A stretch of 64,000 bases of DNA from CAZAFC01 sp964484675 (GCA_964484675.1 CAZAFC010000003.1:62001-126000), one strand, 5' to 3'; positions 16,772 through 26,640 are shown, counted from the stretch's first letter. Notes: a model not told the origin generated them from the sequence alone. Numbers and translations are program-made.

Positions 16772-18817
16772 TTAATTGAGATTTGTGACGGCGCGAAGTT
16801 TTGTAATGTGGCGCAGTAGGCCGGGATGCTGCCCGAGATCTTCCTGAAGGTCGATAAATCGCTGGGCGGCGGCCCGAGCGCGCGCGATGAGCTGCATATC
16901 AGTGAGTTTGGCGACTCGCAAATCGAGCTGTCCATGCTGCATAGTACCATAAATTGCGCCGGGCCCGCGTAGTTCCAGGTCGAGTTCGGCAAGTTTGAAG
17001 CCGTCGCTCGAGCGCTCGAGCGCCTCGAGGCGCTTGGGCGGCGCGCTCGAATCGCTCATCATCAAAAAACAAAATCCCTGGTGCTCGCCGCGGCCGACCC
17101 TTCCCCGCAGCTGGTGAATCTGCGCCAAGCCGAATCGATCGGCCGCTTCAATAAGCATGACGCTCGCATTTGGTACATCCACGCCAACCTCGATAACGGT
17201 GGTCGACACAAGAATATCCAGCTTATGCCGCACGAACGACTGCATGATTTCCTGCTTTTCGGCGGGCTTCATTTTGCCATGTAGCAAGCCAAGTCGCCGG
17301 TGTTTGAACGGACCTTTGCGCAGCTCATCGTACGTCTTTTCGGCCGATGCGGTTTGCTTGAGCGAGCTACTCTCAGACTCGGTAATAAGCGGACAAACAA
17401 CGAACATTTGGCGGCCAGCATCGAGCTGGGCATTGATTTCGGCATACAGCGGTGCGCGCGAGTTCGGCGAACAAATCCGCGTGATGATGGGCTGACGGCC
17501 AGCCGGCTTTTGGTCGAGAATCGACACATCCAGCTCGCCATACAGTGTGAGTGCCAGCGAACGCGGAATCGGCGTCGCCGTTAGGCTGAGCAGGTGCGGC
17601 ATATGCTCAGCTTTGGCCATGAGCTTCTTACGCTGCTCGACACCGAAACGATGCTGCTCATCGACAACCACCAGGCCAAGCCGGTGCATATCGACACTTT
17701 CCTGGATGAGCGCGTGCGTGCCGATAATACACTGCGCATGGCCGGAGGCGATTGCTTCGCGGGCACTGGTCTTTTCGGACGCAGACATGCCGCCCACGAG
17801 CAGCGCTACTCGTTCGTGCATGCCAAGCGGTTTCAAGAGGGCGCTGACCGTCTTGAGGTGCTGCCTGGCTAGCAGCTCAGTCGGCGCCATGAGTGCTACC
17901 TGGTAGTTTTCTGCGATCGCCATGAGCGCCGCCATCGCCGCAACCACCGTTTTGCCCGAACCTACATCGCCCTCGATAAGCCGGTTCATCGGCTGCGTTT
18001 TCGCCATGTCGGTATAAATATGCCAGACGACTTTTCGCTGTGCGTCAGTGAGTGCAAATGGCAGATGGCTCACGAACTGCTTGGCGAGCTGCTCGTTGAA
18101 AGGAATACTGAGTGCGACATCCTGCATGAGTTCGTATTTGTTGAGCAGCGCTGCGAGCGTCAGCTCGAACACTTCCTCGAAGCCGAGCCTGAGGCGGGCG
18201 GCCTCGAGCTGCTCACGATTGGCCGGAAAATGGATCTGCTCCACGGCTTGTGAGTACGACATGAGCTGCTCCTGTTCGACAAGCCAGGCTGGCAACGTCT
18301 CAGGTAGCGCGCGGATAAGCGGCAGCGCTTCGTGCAGGTATTTGCGAATGTGGGCACTGGCGAGGCCCTTTGTCTCGCGGTAAATCGGCGTAATTCGCGC
18401 GGTGTTTACTGGAAAATCGCTCACCAGTTCGATGCTCGGGTTCAGGATGGCGAAGCGATTGCGGCTCAGCTCGTACTGGCCGGAAATAAAGTAGCGCTGA
18501 TTCGGCTTGAGGCTGGCCTCGCGGTACGGCTGGTTGAACCACACGAGCCGCAGGCTATCGGTATCGTCGCTCGCCACGGCCTCAGTAATGTGCATGCCGC
18601 GTCGCACGTAGCGGCCTTTGGCCTGGGAAATAGTTGCCTCGATCGTGACTGGCCCTGGCCGTACCTCGTGCACCGTACTCACCTCAGAATAGTCGTCATA
18701 GCGGCGCGGAAAAAGATTGATGAGATCGCCCACCCGCAGCACATTCAGCACGGCAAATTTCTGCGCGACGGCTGGCCCGACGCCTTTCAACTGAGTGATT
18801 GCGCTTTCTGTGGTCAT
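16772..18817 (-). CDS. recG: ATP-dependent DNA helicase RecG
   Basis: Branch-migrating helicase that remodels stalled forks and Holliday junctions. 681 residues. An N-terminal helix-hairpin-helix-like LKGVGPAVAQKF and an OB-fold wedge domain are followed by the helicase core: Walker A GDVGSGKT, the RecG-type DEQHRFGVEQ box, TATPIPR (motif III) and the C-terminal QLRGRVGRGEHQ. The gene lies 28 bases after the methyltransferase gene and no promoter of its own is evident, so the two are probably cotranscribed. Confidence 0.96.
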   Translation of the reverse strand: MTTESAITQLKGVGPAVAQKFAVLNVLRVGDLINLFPRRYDDYSEVSTVHEVRPGPVTIEATISQAKGRYVRRGMHITEAVASDDTDSLRLVWFNQPYREASLKPNQRYFISGQYELSRNRFAILNPSIELVSDFPVNTARITPIYRETKGLASAHIRKYLHEALPLIRALPETLPAWLVEQEQLMSYSQAVEQIHFPANREQLEAARLRLGFEEVFELTLAALLNKYELMQDVALSIPFNEQLAKQFVSHLPFALTDAQRKVVWHIYTDMAKTQPMNRLIEGDVGSGKTVVAAMAALMAIAENYQVALMAPTELLARQHLKTVSALLKPLGMHERVALLVGGMSASEKTSAREAIASGHAQCIIGTHALIQESVDMHRLGLVVVDEQHRFGVEQRKKLMAKAEHMPHLLSLTATPIPRSLALTLYGELDVSILDQKPAGRQPIITRICSPNSRAPLYAEINAQLDAGRQMFVVCPLITESESSSLKQTASAEKTYDELRKGPFKHRRLGLLHGKMKPAEKQEIMQSFVRHKLDILVSTTVIEVGVDVPNASVMLIEAADRFGLAQIHQLRGRVGRGEHQGFCFLMMSDSSAPPKRLEALERSSDGFKLAELDLELRGPGAIYGTMQHGQLDLRVAKLTDMQLIARARAAAQRFIDLQEDLGQHPGLLRHITKLRAVTNLN

Positions 18818-18845
18818 GTGATTTTCGGCTTAGTCGGCCGCGCTG

Positions 18846-19646
18846 TTATCTGGCTTTGCGCACCAAAAAGAAAACGCTCGGGCCAAAGAAAGTACTGGCG
18901 AGCGTAGGCTGCAAAATGCCTTCAATCGCAAGCATCGCACGCTTGGGTAAGATCTTTTTCAGCCCAGGACTGCGGAGATTCGACACTGACAAGATTCGGT
19001 CAACCTTGAGCCCGGCCTGCGCGAGCTGTTTGATGACGGTGTGCGGATTATGATTGACGAACGGAATTTCGTCTTTGCGCTGGTTGATTCGGCTGCGAAT
19101 GTCGACTGGCTCGAGCGGCAGTTTCTTGCCTTTAAGCGCGTATTTGAGGCGATTGCGGCCATGCGCGTAGTTCGCTACCTCAATGATCGCATAGCCGCCG
19201 TCGCTCAGCACGCGGGCAATTTCGGCAAATTCGGTGCTCGGCTCCGGCAAGTGGTGCATTACGCGAATCATCGTAAGCAGGTCGAGTTCACCGTCTTTGA
19301 ACTTGAGGTCATCGGCCTGCATGAGCTTGCGATCGACCTCTGGATGCTCATGTAGAAACTCTTTGGCAATGTCAAGTTGCTGCTGACTTGGCTCGGCGAG
19401 CGTTACTTTGTCGGCGTAGTTTTCGAGCAGAATGCAGAGTCGACCGTAGCCGCCGCCAACATCGGCGGCCTTGCCAAAATGTTTGCCGTCGAGCAAGCGC
19501 TTGATAGCCATTTCCTCGGCCTCGTTCTCATAGTCGCGGCCATCCCAATAGCGAAGGTAATTGTGCGTCGGGTCGTTGTACTGATCGGCGCGCTTTTTGG
19601 CGGTTTTGGTGTTAGTATTCGGCTTTTTCGTTGGTTCTTGCTTCAT
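18846..19646 (-). CDS. class I SAM-dependent methyltransferase
   Basis: 266 residues with a Rossmann methyltransferase core: motif I AADVGGGYGRLCILL, the acidic end of strand 2 (TLAEPSQQQL), and IRVMHHLPEP (motif post-II type), as in small-molecule or quinone/lipid methyltransferases. The N-terminus is Lys-rich and probably disordered. The C-terminal half has hydrophobic stretches but no clear membrane segment. The substrate is unknown. A TACAAT -10 lies 8 bases before the ATG, with GAGG overlapping, so the transcript would be nearly leaderless. It lies between tyrS and recG. Confidence 0.8.
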   Translation of the reverse strand: MKQEPTKKPNTNTKTAKKRADQYNDPTHNYLRYWDGRDYENEAEEMAIKRLLDGKHFGKAADVGGGYGRLCILLENYADKVTLAEPSQQQLDIAKEFLHEHPEVDRKLMQADDLKFKDGELDLLTMIRVMHHLPEPSTEFAEIARVLSDGGYAIIEVANYAHGRNRLKYALKGKKLPLEPVDIRSRINQRKDEIPFVNHNPHTVIKQLAQAGLKVDRILSVSNLRSPGLKKILPKRAMLAIEGILQPTLASTFFGPSVFFLVRKAR

Positions 19647-19654
19647 GATGCCTC

Positions 19655-19660
19655 ATTGTA
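19655..19660 (-). promoter_or_regulatory. leaderless promoter of methyltransferase gene
   Basis: TACAAT on the minus strand, ending 8 bases before the ATG at 19646. It sits in the short gap after tyrS. Confidence 0.5.
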
Positions 19661-19662
19661 CA

Positions 19663-20910
19663 TTAAGTTTGCTCGATCAAAGCGCTATTTTTGCGAGTTT
19701 TGCCTTTGCGAAGGAGCAGACGGCCGTTGTGAAAATCACCAGCTTCAAGCGTCGAGCCCGGATGCGGCTGATCGTTTACATAAATCGCGTTATCGGCCAG
19801 GAGCTGGCGCGCTTCTGATTTCGAAGTGACAAGACCCGTGCTCACCAAGGCATCCACGAGGAGCGTGCCCTCGGCAACTTGCGCAGTGGGCAGCTCATGC
19901 CGAATTGCGTCGAGCGCCGCATCGTCAAGCTCGCCAATTGAGTGTTTGCCGGCAAGCACCTCAGTCGCCAGCTCCGCAACGCGCATAGATGCCTCGCCAT
20001 GCACAAGCTTGGTGACTTCTTGGGCCAGTCTGATTTGAGCCGAGCGCTTTTTGGGGTCACGCAAATGCTCGGCCATCACTTCGGCCAGTTCTGTTTTGCT
20101 CAGCAACGTGTAAATCTTGATGTACTCAGCCACGCCTTCGTCGTCGGCGTTGATCCAGAATTGGTAGAATTGCGTCGGCGAAGTTTGGGCCGGATCAAGC
20201 CACACGGCGCCGCCCTCAGTCTTGCCGAATTTCACGCCGGTTGCTTTATTGATGACAAGCGGAGTGGACCACACGTGCGCTTCGCGGCCGTCGATGCGGC
20301 GGATGAGATCAACGCCAGCGATCGAGTTGCCCCATTGATCGGAGCCGCACAGCTGCAAACTCACGCCGTGTTCACGGCTCAAGTGCAGAAAATCATACGC
20401 TTGAATGAGCACGTAGCTGAACTCGGCGTAGCTGATACCGGCGCCATCTTCGCCGAGTCGGCTCTGGACGAATTCGCGCTGGAGCATTTGGCGCATCGGC
20501 ACGTGCTTGCCGACGTCGCGCAAAAACTCGAGGTACCCTATATCCTTGAACCAGTCATAGTTATCCACAATTTCAAACGGCTGGCCAGCAAAAATAGTTT
20601 TGTATTGCTCGGCGATGCCCTTCTTATTGCGCGCAACCTCGTCGAGACTTTTGAGATCACGCTCGGTCGCCTTGCCGTCGGGATCGCCAATCAGGCCGGT
20701 TGCACCACCAATGAGCAGCACTGCTTTGTGCCCATGGTCGATGAAGTGCCGTACCATCATTGCCGCGGCCAGATTGCCAATCTGCATCGAAGGCGCGCTG
20801 GGGTCGACGCCGAAGTAAAATGCCAGCGGCTCACCATCAATCGCTGCAATGTCTTTGAATGTTGTCTGATTGACGAAGCCTCGCCAGCTCAGCTCTTCAG
20901 AAAGTGTCAT
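19663..20910 (-). CDS. tyrS: tyrosyl-tRNA synthetase with altered HIGH motif
   Basis: Class I synthetase charging tRNA-Tyr. 415 residues from the second of two nearby ATGs; the first (20919) directly abuts a TATAAT -10, so the mRNA probably begins at about the second. The catalytic domain carries GVDPSAPS and, where HIGH is expected, QIGN (residues 46-49 counted from the first ATG). The second signature is the usual KFGKT, and the LCGSDQWGN tyrosine-binding segment is normal. A C-terminal S4-like domain ends the protein. The His-to-Gln change in the ATP-binding motif is unusual, but the rest of the site is intact. Confidence 0.95.
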   Translation of the reverse strand: MTLSEELSWRGFVNQTTFKDIAAIDGEPLAFYFGVDPSAPSMQIGNLAAAMMVRHFIDHGHKAVLLIGGATGLIGDPDGKATERDLKSLDEVARNKKGIAEQYKTIFAGQPFEIVDNYDWFKDIGYLEFLRDVGKHVPMRQMLQREFVQSRLGEDGAGISYAEFSYVLIQAYDFLHLSREHGVSLQLCGSDQWGNSIAGVDLIRRIDGREAHVWSTPLVINKATGVKFGKTEGGAVWLDPAQTSPTQFYQFWINADDEGVAEYIKIYTLLSKTELAEVMAEHLRDPKKRSAQIRLAQEVTKLVHGEASMRVAELATEVLAGKHSIGELDDAALDAIRHELPTAQVAEGTLLVDALVSTGLVTSKSEARQLLADNAIYVNDQPHPGSTLEAGDFHNGRLLLRKGKTRKNSALIEQT

Positions 20911-20919
20911 GTCGCTCAT

Positions 20920-20925
20920 ATTATA
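20920..20925 (-). promoter_or_regulatory. -10 element abutting tyrS
   Basis: TATAAT (within TATATAAT) on the minus strand immediately before the first tyrS ATG and 9 bases before the second. Initiation 6-7 bases downstream would remove the first ATG from the mRNA, favouring the second as start of a leaderless message. Confidence 0.6.
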
Positions 20926-21083
20926 TACGGCCCTTTATTTATCTACAGAATCTGCTTGCTTGCGCGGACATCGAAGGCGCAAACGCAGCGGAACGAGTCA
21001 AGTTACCCATCTCTTATTAGTATACAGCAAGCTGAAGATATGCTGAATATGCATGTTTTGCTTGCGCGAAAGCGCCTATTATT

Positions 21084-21092
21084 TGCTATACT
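21084..21092 (+). promoter_or_regulatory. promoter of penicillin-binding protein gene
   Basis: TGCTATACT on the plus strand, an extended -10, about 38 bases before the chosen ATG at 21131. AGGGAG lies between as a ribosome site. Confidence 0.6.
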
Positions 21093-21130
21093 GAGTGGGA
21101 ATAATCAACGCCAGGGAGCACACAAATCGG

Positions 21131-24013
21131 ATGAATAATTCCAGAAAGAGCCCATCGAGTCCATCGCCTCGCCGTCGGCCGACTGCCAAAAGCACGTTCA
21201 CGACGCACAGCGGTTCGGACATCAAACTGAACCGTAGTCTCGGTGACCGCGTGCGCGCTGGCCGCGATGCCAAGGCTCGTCGCCGGGCCGCTCACCTGAG
21301 CAAGCTACCAAAAAATCGCTGGAAACGTCTGCTCTATCGCTTACATCCGAAGCATTTGGCGGAGTATTGGTTTAGTCGCGATGGCGCGATCATGGCACTG
21401 AAGCTCTTCGGTGTGGGCATCGTGGTGTGCTTTATTTTGCTCGTTGGCGTGTTCGCGTATTTCCGCAAAGATCTGCCGAACCCCAAGGATATCTCGGTTA
21501 ATGGCGGCAACATTGGCGGCACGATCAGCTACTACGCGCGTGATGGCAAGACGCTGCTCTGGCAAGATTACAATGCCGTGAACCGTATTCCGGTGCCGGG
21601 CAATCAGATCTCAGACAAGCTGCGCCAGGCTACCGTCGCAGTTGAGGACAAAGATTTCTATAAGCATGGCGCGTTTGATGTGCGCGGTATTTTGCGCGCG
21701 GGCTTTAGCGATTTGCTGCATAGTGGTGGCGGATTGCAGGGCGGCTCGACCATTACGCAGCAGCTCGTCAAGTTGAACGAAGGCTGGACGGCTGATCAGA
21801 CAATTTCGCGCAAGATTAAAGAGATTATTTTGGCTGTTGACTTGGAGCGTGAATATTCCAAGGCCGACATTTTAACGGGCTATTTAAACACCGCTCCGTA
21901 CAGCCCGGTTGACGACGGCGCGCAGACGGCGGCACAGGATTATTTCGGCATTAGCCCCAAGGATCTTTCGCTTCCGCAGGCGGCTATGCTTGCGGCGATT
22001 CCGAAGTCGCCGAACGTTTACTCGCCATATGGATCGCTGTTCGATTCGCAGGCGCTCATTTCGCGCCAGCACTATATCCTGGACCAAATGGTTGCCCAAA
22101 AGATGATCAGCAAATCCGATGCCGATGCCGCTAAAGCCGTTGACATCCTGGCGCAAGTGAAGCCGCAGCAAACGCAGTACTCCAACATTCAAGATCCATA
22201 CTTCGTGATGGCAGCCAAAAATCAGCTTGAGCAGCAATATGGTGAGCAAACAGTGAGGCGCGGCGGATGGAAAGTCATAACGACGCTTGACCCTTCTCTT
22301 CAGGCTGATGCCGAGAAGCTCGTTGCGAGCAACTTGCCAAATGTCCAGCGCTACGGTGGCGATGAAGAAGCGATGGTGGGCGAGCAAGTGCAGACCGGCC
22401 AGGTGGTAATGCTGGTCGGCGGTGTCAGCTTCCAGGATCCTGATCATGGCCAAATTAACTACGCGCAGATAAATCTTTCGCCTGGATCGAGCTTTAAGCC
22501 GTACGATTACGCAAGCCTGATTAACGACACGACAAATTCCGGCGCGGGTTCGGTGCTGTACGACGTCAAGGGTTCGGTCACTACCAAACAAGATGGCGGC
22601 TACGCTTGTACACGCCCCACTTTGCCTCCGACAAATCCGCAGGCCGATTGTCTGTACGATTACGATCTGCGCTTCCCCGGGCCGCTAACCTTGCGCTACG
22701 CACTTGCCGGTTCTCGCAACGTTCCCGCCATTAAGGCGATGCTGACGGTCGGCACACAAAAAGTCATCGACACGGCTAATTCCATGATGGGTGTAAATGA
22801 CGCCTACAAGTGTTTCGAACGTGGAGCCAACGTTGAAACAGCTGGTCCGGACCAGGAATCTCGTTGTTACGCATCTTCTGGAATTGGTGACGGCGCTTAT
22901 TTGCACCTCGATAACCACGTCAACGGCCTCGCGACATTAGGGCGCCTGGGCTCGGCTATTCCGCAGACATATATTCTTGGGATAACTGACGCTGCCGGCA
23001 AGAACGTGTACACCTGGAAGCAGCCACAAGGCAAGCAGGTGGTACGCCCCGATGCCGCATACATCGTTGATAACATGTTGAGCGACCCGAATGCTTCATA
23101 TCTGCCCGGTAGTTACAAGTTCCAACATTACAAAGGCTGGAACTTCGCAGTCAAAACCGGTACGACCAACGATAACTTCGATGGTCTCATGACAAGCTGG
23201 TCCACGCAGTATGCCGTCGCAAGCTGGGTCGGCTACCACACTCGCAACAAGGCCATGACGGCTGGCGGCATGGAATACATGACCACGCCACTGACGCGTA
23301 GTTGGATGGAAGAAGCGCACGACGCTTTGGGCGTCAAGGATCCGTCCAAGTTAAACTGGCAGCAGCCGGCTGATATCCAGACTCTGCCGTCGTTCATCGT
23401 GTCGTCGGGCTGGGGATCTGGAGCTGTATTGAATAGTCCACAAAACGCCGGTAAAGACATCTTCCCTTCCTGGTACGTGGCGCCTAAAGCTGGCGCGCCG
23501 CAGACAATCGACGTTGTTTCGGGCAACCTTGCTACTTCTTGTACGCCACAGCTAGCCCGCAAAACTCAGGGTGGCAACTTCAATGTAAGTGCATTCTCGG
23601 CCGACATATTCTTCAATGCCAGCGGTAGTGCGGCAGCAAATGTGACTGCCAACGACAACGTCCACAACTGCGGCGACACATCTCCTTCGGTGAGCGTCAC
23701 GCAGGCACAATGCGATAGCCCAGGCAAATGTGACTTCACTGTTGTTGTGACGCAGGGTACGGATGCACTAACTGGCGCGTACAATACGTCTCCGGCAAGC
23801 ACTGTTTCGCTGAGTGTGAACGGCCAAGTTGTCGCTTCGCAGCCTATTCCGGCTGGCGCGGGCGCCAACGGCACACCATACCAGACAACGTTCTCGGGAG
23901 TCAGTGTAACTGATGGCCAGTCCGTGCAGGCCCAAGCAGTCGACAGTGTGCTATACAGCGGCAACAGTACCATTACGGCTTCCAATACGGGTGGGAGCGG
24001 CGGCAACAACTGA
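21131..24013 (+). CDS. class A penicillin-binding protein (transglycosylase/transpeptidase)
   Basis: Bifunctional peptidoglycan synthase, about 960 residues. A basic cytoplasmic N-terminus (PRRRPTAKS) precedes one membrane segment (about residues 86-108). The GT51 domain follows, with EDKDFYKHGAFD (catalytic Glu), GGSTITQQLVK and the LTGYLNTAPY segment. The transpeptidase domain has SSFKPYDY (SxxK), SRN (SxN) and KTGTTND (KTG). The last about 200 residues form an extracellular, Ser/Thr/Ala-rich region with several cysteines. The upstream in-frame start at 21095 would add 12 residues; the chosen ATG has AGGGAG 12 bases before it. The gene is monocistronic on the plus strand, divergent from tyrS, with a terminator after it. 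Confidence 0.95.
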   Translation: MNNSRKSPSSPSPRRRPTAKSTFTTHSGSDIKLNRSLGDRVRAGRDAKARRRAAHLSKLPKNRWKRLLYRLHPKHLAEYWFSRDGAIMALKLFGVGIVVCFILLVGVFAYFRKDLPNPKDISVNGGNIGGTISYYARDGKTLLWQDYNAVNRIPVPGNQISDKLRQATVAVEDKDFYKHGAFDVRGILRAGFSDLLHSGGGLQGGSTITQQLVKLNEGWTADQTISRKIKEIILAVDLEREYSKADILTGYLNTAPYSPVDDGAQTAAQDYFGISPKDLSLPQAAMLAAIPKSPNVYSPYGSLFDSQALISRQHYILDQMVAQKMISKSDADAAKAVDILAQVKPQQTQYSNIQDPYFVMAAKNQLEQQYGEQTVRRGGWKVITTLDPSLQADAEKLVASNLPNVQRYGGDEEAMVGEQVQTGQVVMLVGGVSFQDPDHGQINYAQINLSPGSSFKPYDYASLINDTTNSGAGSVLYDVKGSVTTKQDGGYACTRPTLPPTNPQADCLYDYDLRFPGPLTLRYALAGSRNVPAIKAMLTVGTQKVIDTANSMMGVNDAYKCFERGANVETAGPDQESRCYASSGIGDGAYLHLDNHVNGLATLGRLGSAIPQTYILGITDAAGKNVYTWKQPQGKQVVRPDAAYIVDNMLSDPNASYLPGSYKFQHYKGWNFAVKTGTTNDNFDGLMTSWSTQYAVASWVGYHTRNKAMTAGGMEYMTTPLTRSWMEEAHDALGVKDPSKLNWQQPADIQTLPSFIVSSGWGSGAVLNSPQNAGKDIFPSWYVAPKAGAPQTIDVVSGNLATSCTPQLARKTQGGNFNVSAFSADIFFNASGSAAANVTANDNVHNCGDTSPSVSVTQAQCDSPGKCDFTVVVTQGTDALTGAYNTSPASTVSLSVNGQVVASQPIPAGAGANGTPYQTTFSGVSVTDGQSVQAQAVDSVLYSGNSTITASNTGGSGGNN

Positions 24014-24363
24014 AGGGGTCCGATCAGGAAACCACCAGTTCATCAGTCGCAGTCGCAATAAAGTTAGCGATAATTGCGGGCGCGATCCATCACCGTTTAG
24101 ACTGCTGCTAGGTACTCCTTGGTGTTTGGCACATGCAAAAACAATAAGCGAGCACATGAGGCTCGCTTATTGTGTTCGTTGAGCGAAGCGGCGTATCTTC
24201 TGCTATGAGTTCTGGTTGTTGAGGCGCGCTGCGCTTGAACGAGACTGGCAGTGTGCACTTGCAAGCAAGTCAGAGTCGGAAATACCATGGCTGGCTGACA
24301 GCTCGATCGGTTAAGAACGGAAAAAAGTATGGGATGGCGGCTAGGGAATGCGGTCTGAAAAAG
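24014..24363. other. 350-base gap between convergent genes
   Basis: The gap between the penicillin-binding protein gene and the end of the PIN/TRAM gene holds the hairpin at 24141-24173. I see no tRNA, no convincing small ORF and no other repeat in the rest. Confidence 0.6.
24141..24173. terminator. bidirectional terminator
   Basis: Perfect 13-base-pair stem (24141-24153 with 24161-24173) around a 7-base loop, preceded by AAAAA and followed by GTT, with AATAA/TTATT at the stem base. It can end the plus-strand penicillin-binding protein transcript and the opposing minus-strand transcript. Confidence 0.7.
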
Positions 24364-25257
24364 CTAGCCAATGAGCTTGCGGACTCGGACTGGCTTTGGG
24401 CCGTTGTGCTGGTTCGTTTTTGCACTACTGAGGCGGGCGTGAAGCTTGGCGGAAGCGGACGGCGCAGTACTCTGACTGCGGCTGGCTGCGGCGTGTGCAG
24501 GGCTCGGCGTGTTTTGGGCTTGGGCGGCTGGTGACTTCGCTTGCGCTTGTTTGGCACCGGCGGCTTCGCGCACTTGGCCGAAGACCATTTTGCCAGCGAC
24601 CGTCTGATGCATGCGCGTCACAACGACCGGCATAGTGGCGCCCACAAAACGCGCACCGCCGTCAACCACAATCATCGTGCCGTCGTCGAGGTAGCCGACG
24701 CCTTGATCGCGATTGCTTCCCTTCTGCACGATCTTGATATCAAGCGTTTCGCCCGGCAGCGCAATCGGTCGTAAGCCTTGCGAAAGCTCGTTCACGTTCA
24801 GGACGCGTACACCTTCCACGGCCGCGACTTTCCCGAGGTTGAAATCAGTCGTGTAGAGTTGCGCACGGAGCTTCTTGGCAAGCGCGATCAGCTTGTCATC
24901 GGTGGCCTGAATGTCGGCAAACACGGTGCGGTCGATGGTAACTTTCATCGGCGCACTGTCTTGCAATTGGTGCGCAATGTCGAGGCCAAATCGTGCTCGC
25001 TCACGTTTGTGTGCGTCGCTGCCATCGGCAAGAAGCTGCAATTCGTTGAGGATAAACTGCGGAATGAGGAGCTCATCGGCCATAAAGCCTGTCTCGACGA
25101 TCTGGACAATGCGCCCGTCAATCAGCGCGCAGCTATCCAAAATAAGCTTTCGCTGCGTGCGCGAAAATGCGAACTTCTCGGGCAAGCTGCCGGCGCGCTG
25201 ACTCATCAGCAACCAAATAATAAGACCCAGCAGCACGATTTCAATAACATTTACCAT
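24364..25257 (-). CDS. membrane-anchored PIN/TRAM domain protein (YacL-like)
   Basis: 297 residues. An N-terminal membrane helix (about 4-19) is followed by a PIN-fold nuclease domain: LDSCALIDGRI (first Asp), a central acidic LATDDKLI-like segment and TTDFNLGKVA. A TRAM RNA-binding domain follows (GQGVGYLDDGTMIVVDGGARFVG, split here by the strand pattern). The tail is Ala/Ser/Lys-rich and low in complexity. This is the YacL family often found beside radA, and here it starts 9 bases after the radA stop. The family is presumed to act on RNA; the substrate is unknown. Confidence 0.88.
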   Translation of the reverse strand: MVNVIEIVLLGLIIWLLMSQRAGSLPEKFAFSRTQRKLILDSCALIDGRIVQIVETGFMADELLIPQFILNELQLLADGSDAHKRERARFGLDIAHQLQDSAPMKVTIDRTVFADIQATDDKLIALAKKLRAQLYTTDFNLGKVAAVEGVRVLNVNELSQGLRPIALPGETLDIKIVQKGSNRDQGVGYLDDGTMIVVDGGARFVGATMPVVVTRMHQTVAGKMVFGQVREAAGAKQAQAKSPAAQAQNTPSPAHAAASRSQSTAPSASAKLHARLSSAKTNQHNGPKPVRVRKLIG

Positions 25258-25266
25258 GAATATGCG

Positions 25267-26625
25267 TTAATCCTTTTCCAAAAATTGATTCAATGCGCCG
25301 CGCACATCGGCCACGCTTTGCAAAAATGTTCCAGCATCCGACGTTTGCGATTTTTGCCGCGGCCCGATGGCAGCCTCGAAGCCAAGCTTTTTTGCTTCGG
25401 CGATGCGCTTTTCGATATAGGGCACGTGGCGCACCTCGCCGCTTAAGCCCACTTCGCCGAATACGACTGCGTTGCTCTTGAGCTGCAGACCCTTTGCTGC
25501 CGAGCCAATTGCCATGCAAATAGCAAGATCGGCCGCGGGCTCAGTGATGCGCATCCCGCCAACAATATTAATATAGATGTCCTGGTCCGCCAAACTGAGC
25601 TTGGTACGCCGCTCGAGCATGGCGACGAGCAGATTGACCCGGTTTAGATCGATGCCACTGGCGGCACGCTTGGGGTAGCCGTAGCTCGTTTTGTTCACGA
25701 GTGCCTGCACTTCGACGAGCAACGGGCGGGTGCCCTCGAGTGTGGCGAGTACCACTGAGCCGTCGCTGACTTGCCGCTCAGACAGCAGCGCTGCCGAAGG
25801 ATTCAGCACGGGCTTGAGTCCTTGCTCATCCATCTCAAAAATGCCGGCTTCGCTCGTGGGGCCGAACCGATTTTTGGTGGCGCGGAGCACTTTAAAACCG
25901 CCGTAGCGGTCGCCTTCGAGCTGAAGCACGACGTCCACCACGTGCTCGAGCACTTTTGGCCCGGCAATAGCGCCTTCTTTGGTGACGTGGCCAACCAGAA
26001 TCACGGCTGTGCCGCTTTGCTTGGCGGCTTGTAGGATGAGCTGCGTGCTATTGGTGATCTGGGAAACGCTGCCTGCCGCCGAACTGACCGCGGCGGCCGC
26101 AACTGTTTGAATTGAATCCACGACAACGAGCTCGTGCTGTTTGGCGGCGATGGTGGCGGCAATGTCGTCGGCGCTCGTGCTGGTTGCCATTTCGAGCGTA
26201 TCGGAGCTGACGCCAAGGCGTTCGGCGCGCAAGCCTATCTGGTGGCCGGATTCTTCGCCGGAAACGTAGAGTACCCGATGGCCGCGCGACACGTGATCGG
26301 CCAACTGCAAAAGAAGCGTGCTTTTGCCAATACCTGGCTGACCCGCGATGAGATTGACGCTGCCCGCAACGATCCCGCCACCAAGCACTGTGTCGACATC
26401 AGGCATTTGCGTGAGCATGCGTTGCTGATCGTGTGCAACAAGCTGCTTGGCTGGCGCAGCTTGCAGCACACGCCCGCCAATCGCCGCCGCGCCGCTGCCA
26501 GTAAGCAAGATCGCCTCTTCTTGGAGTGTGTTCCATGCGCCGCAGTGCGGGCATTTGCCTGCCCAGCTTATGCTTGTTTCGCCGCAGTCGGCGCAGACAT
26601 ATCGAACGCTTGGTTTTTTGGCCAT
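25267..26625 (-). CDS. radA: DNA repair protein RadA
   Basis: RecA-like ATPase that promotes branch migration in recombination, 452 residues. It has a four-cysteine zinc finger near the N-terminus (CADC, then CPHC), Walker A GQPGIGKST, the RadA-specific KNRFG motif (in RATKNRFGPTSE) and a Lon-protease-like C-terminal domain. A TGGTACACT extended -10 ends 6 bases before the ATG, predicting a leaderless mRNA. The zinc finger is intact here, unlike in RpoC. It is cotranscribed with the PIN/TRAM gene. Confidence 0.96.
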   Translation of the reverse strand: MAKKPSVRYVCADCGETSISWAGKCPHCGAWNTLQEEAILLTGSGAAAIGGRVLQAAPAKQLVAHDQQRMLTQMPDVDTVLGGGIVAGSVNLIAGQPGIGKSTLLLQLADHVSRGHRVLYVSGEESGHQIGLRAERLGVSSDTLEMATSTSADDIAATIAAKQHELVVVDSIQTVAAAAVSSAAGSVSQITNSTQLILQAAKQSGTAVILVGHVTKEGAIAGPKVLEHVVDVVLQLEGDRYGGFKVLRATKNRFGPTSEAGIFEMDEQGLKPVLNPSAALLSERQVSDGSVVLATLEGTRPLLVEVQALVNKTSYGYPKRAASGIDLNRVNLLVAMLERRTKLSLADQDIYINIVGGMRITEPAADLAICMAIGSAAKGLQLKSNAVVFGEVGLSGEVRHVPYIEKRIAEAKKLGFEAAIGPRQKSQTSDAGTFLQSVADVRGALNQFLEKD

Positions 26626-26631
26626 TTATCT

Positions 26632-26640
26632 AGTGTACCA
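26632..26640 (-). promoter_or_regulatory. leaderless promoter of radA
   Basis: TGGTACACT on the minus strand, ending 6 bases before the radA ATG. It occupies nearly the whole gap to the upstream gene stop at 26641. Confidence 0.6.
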
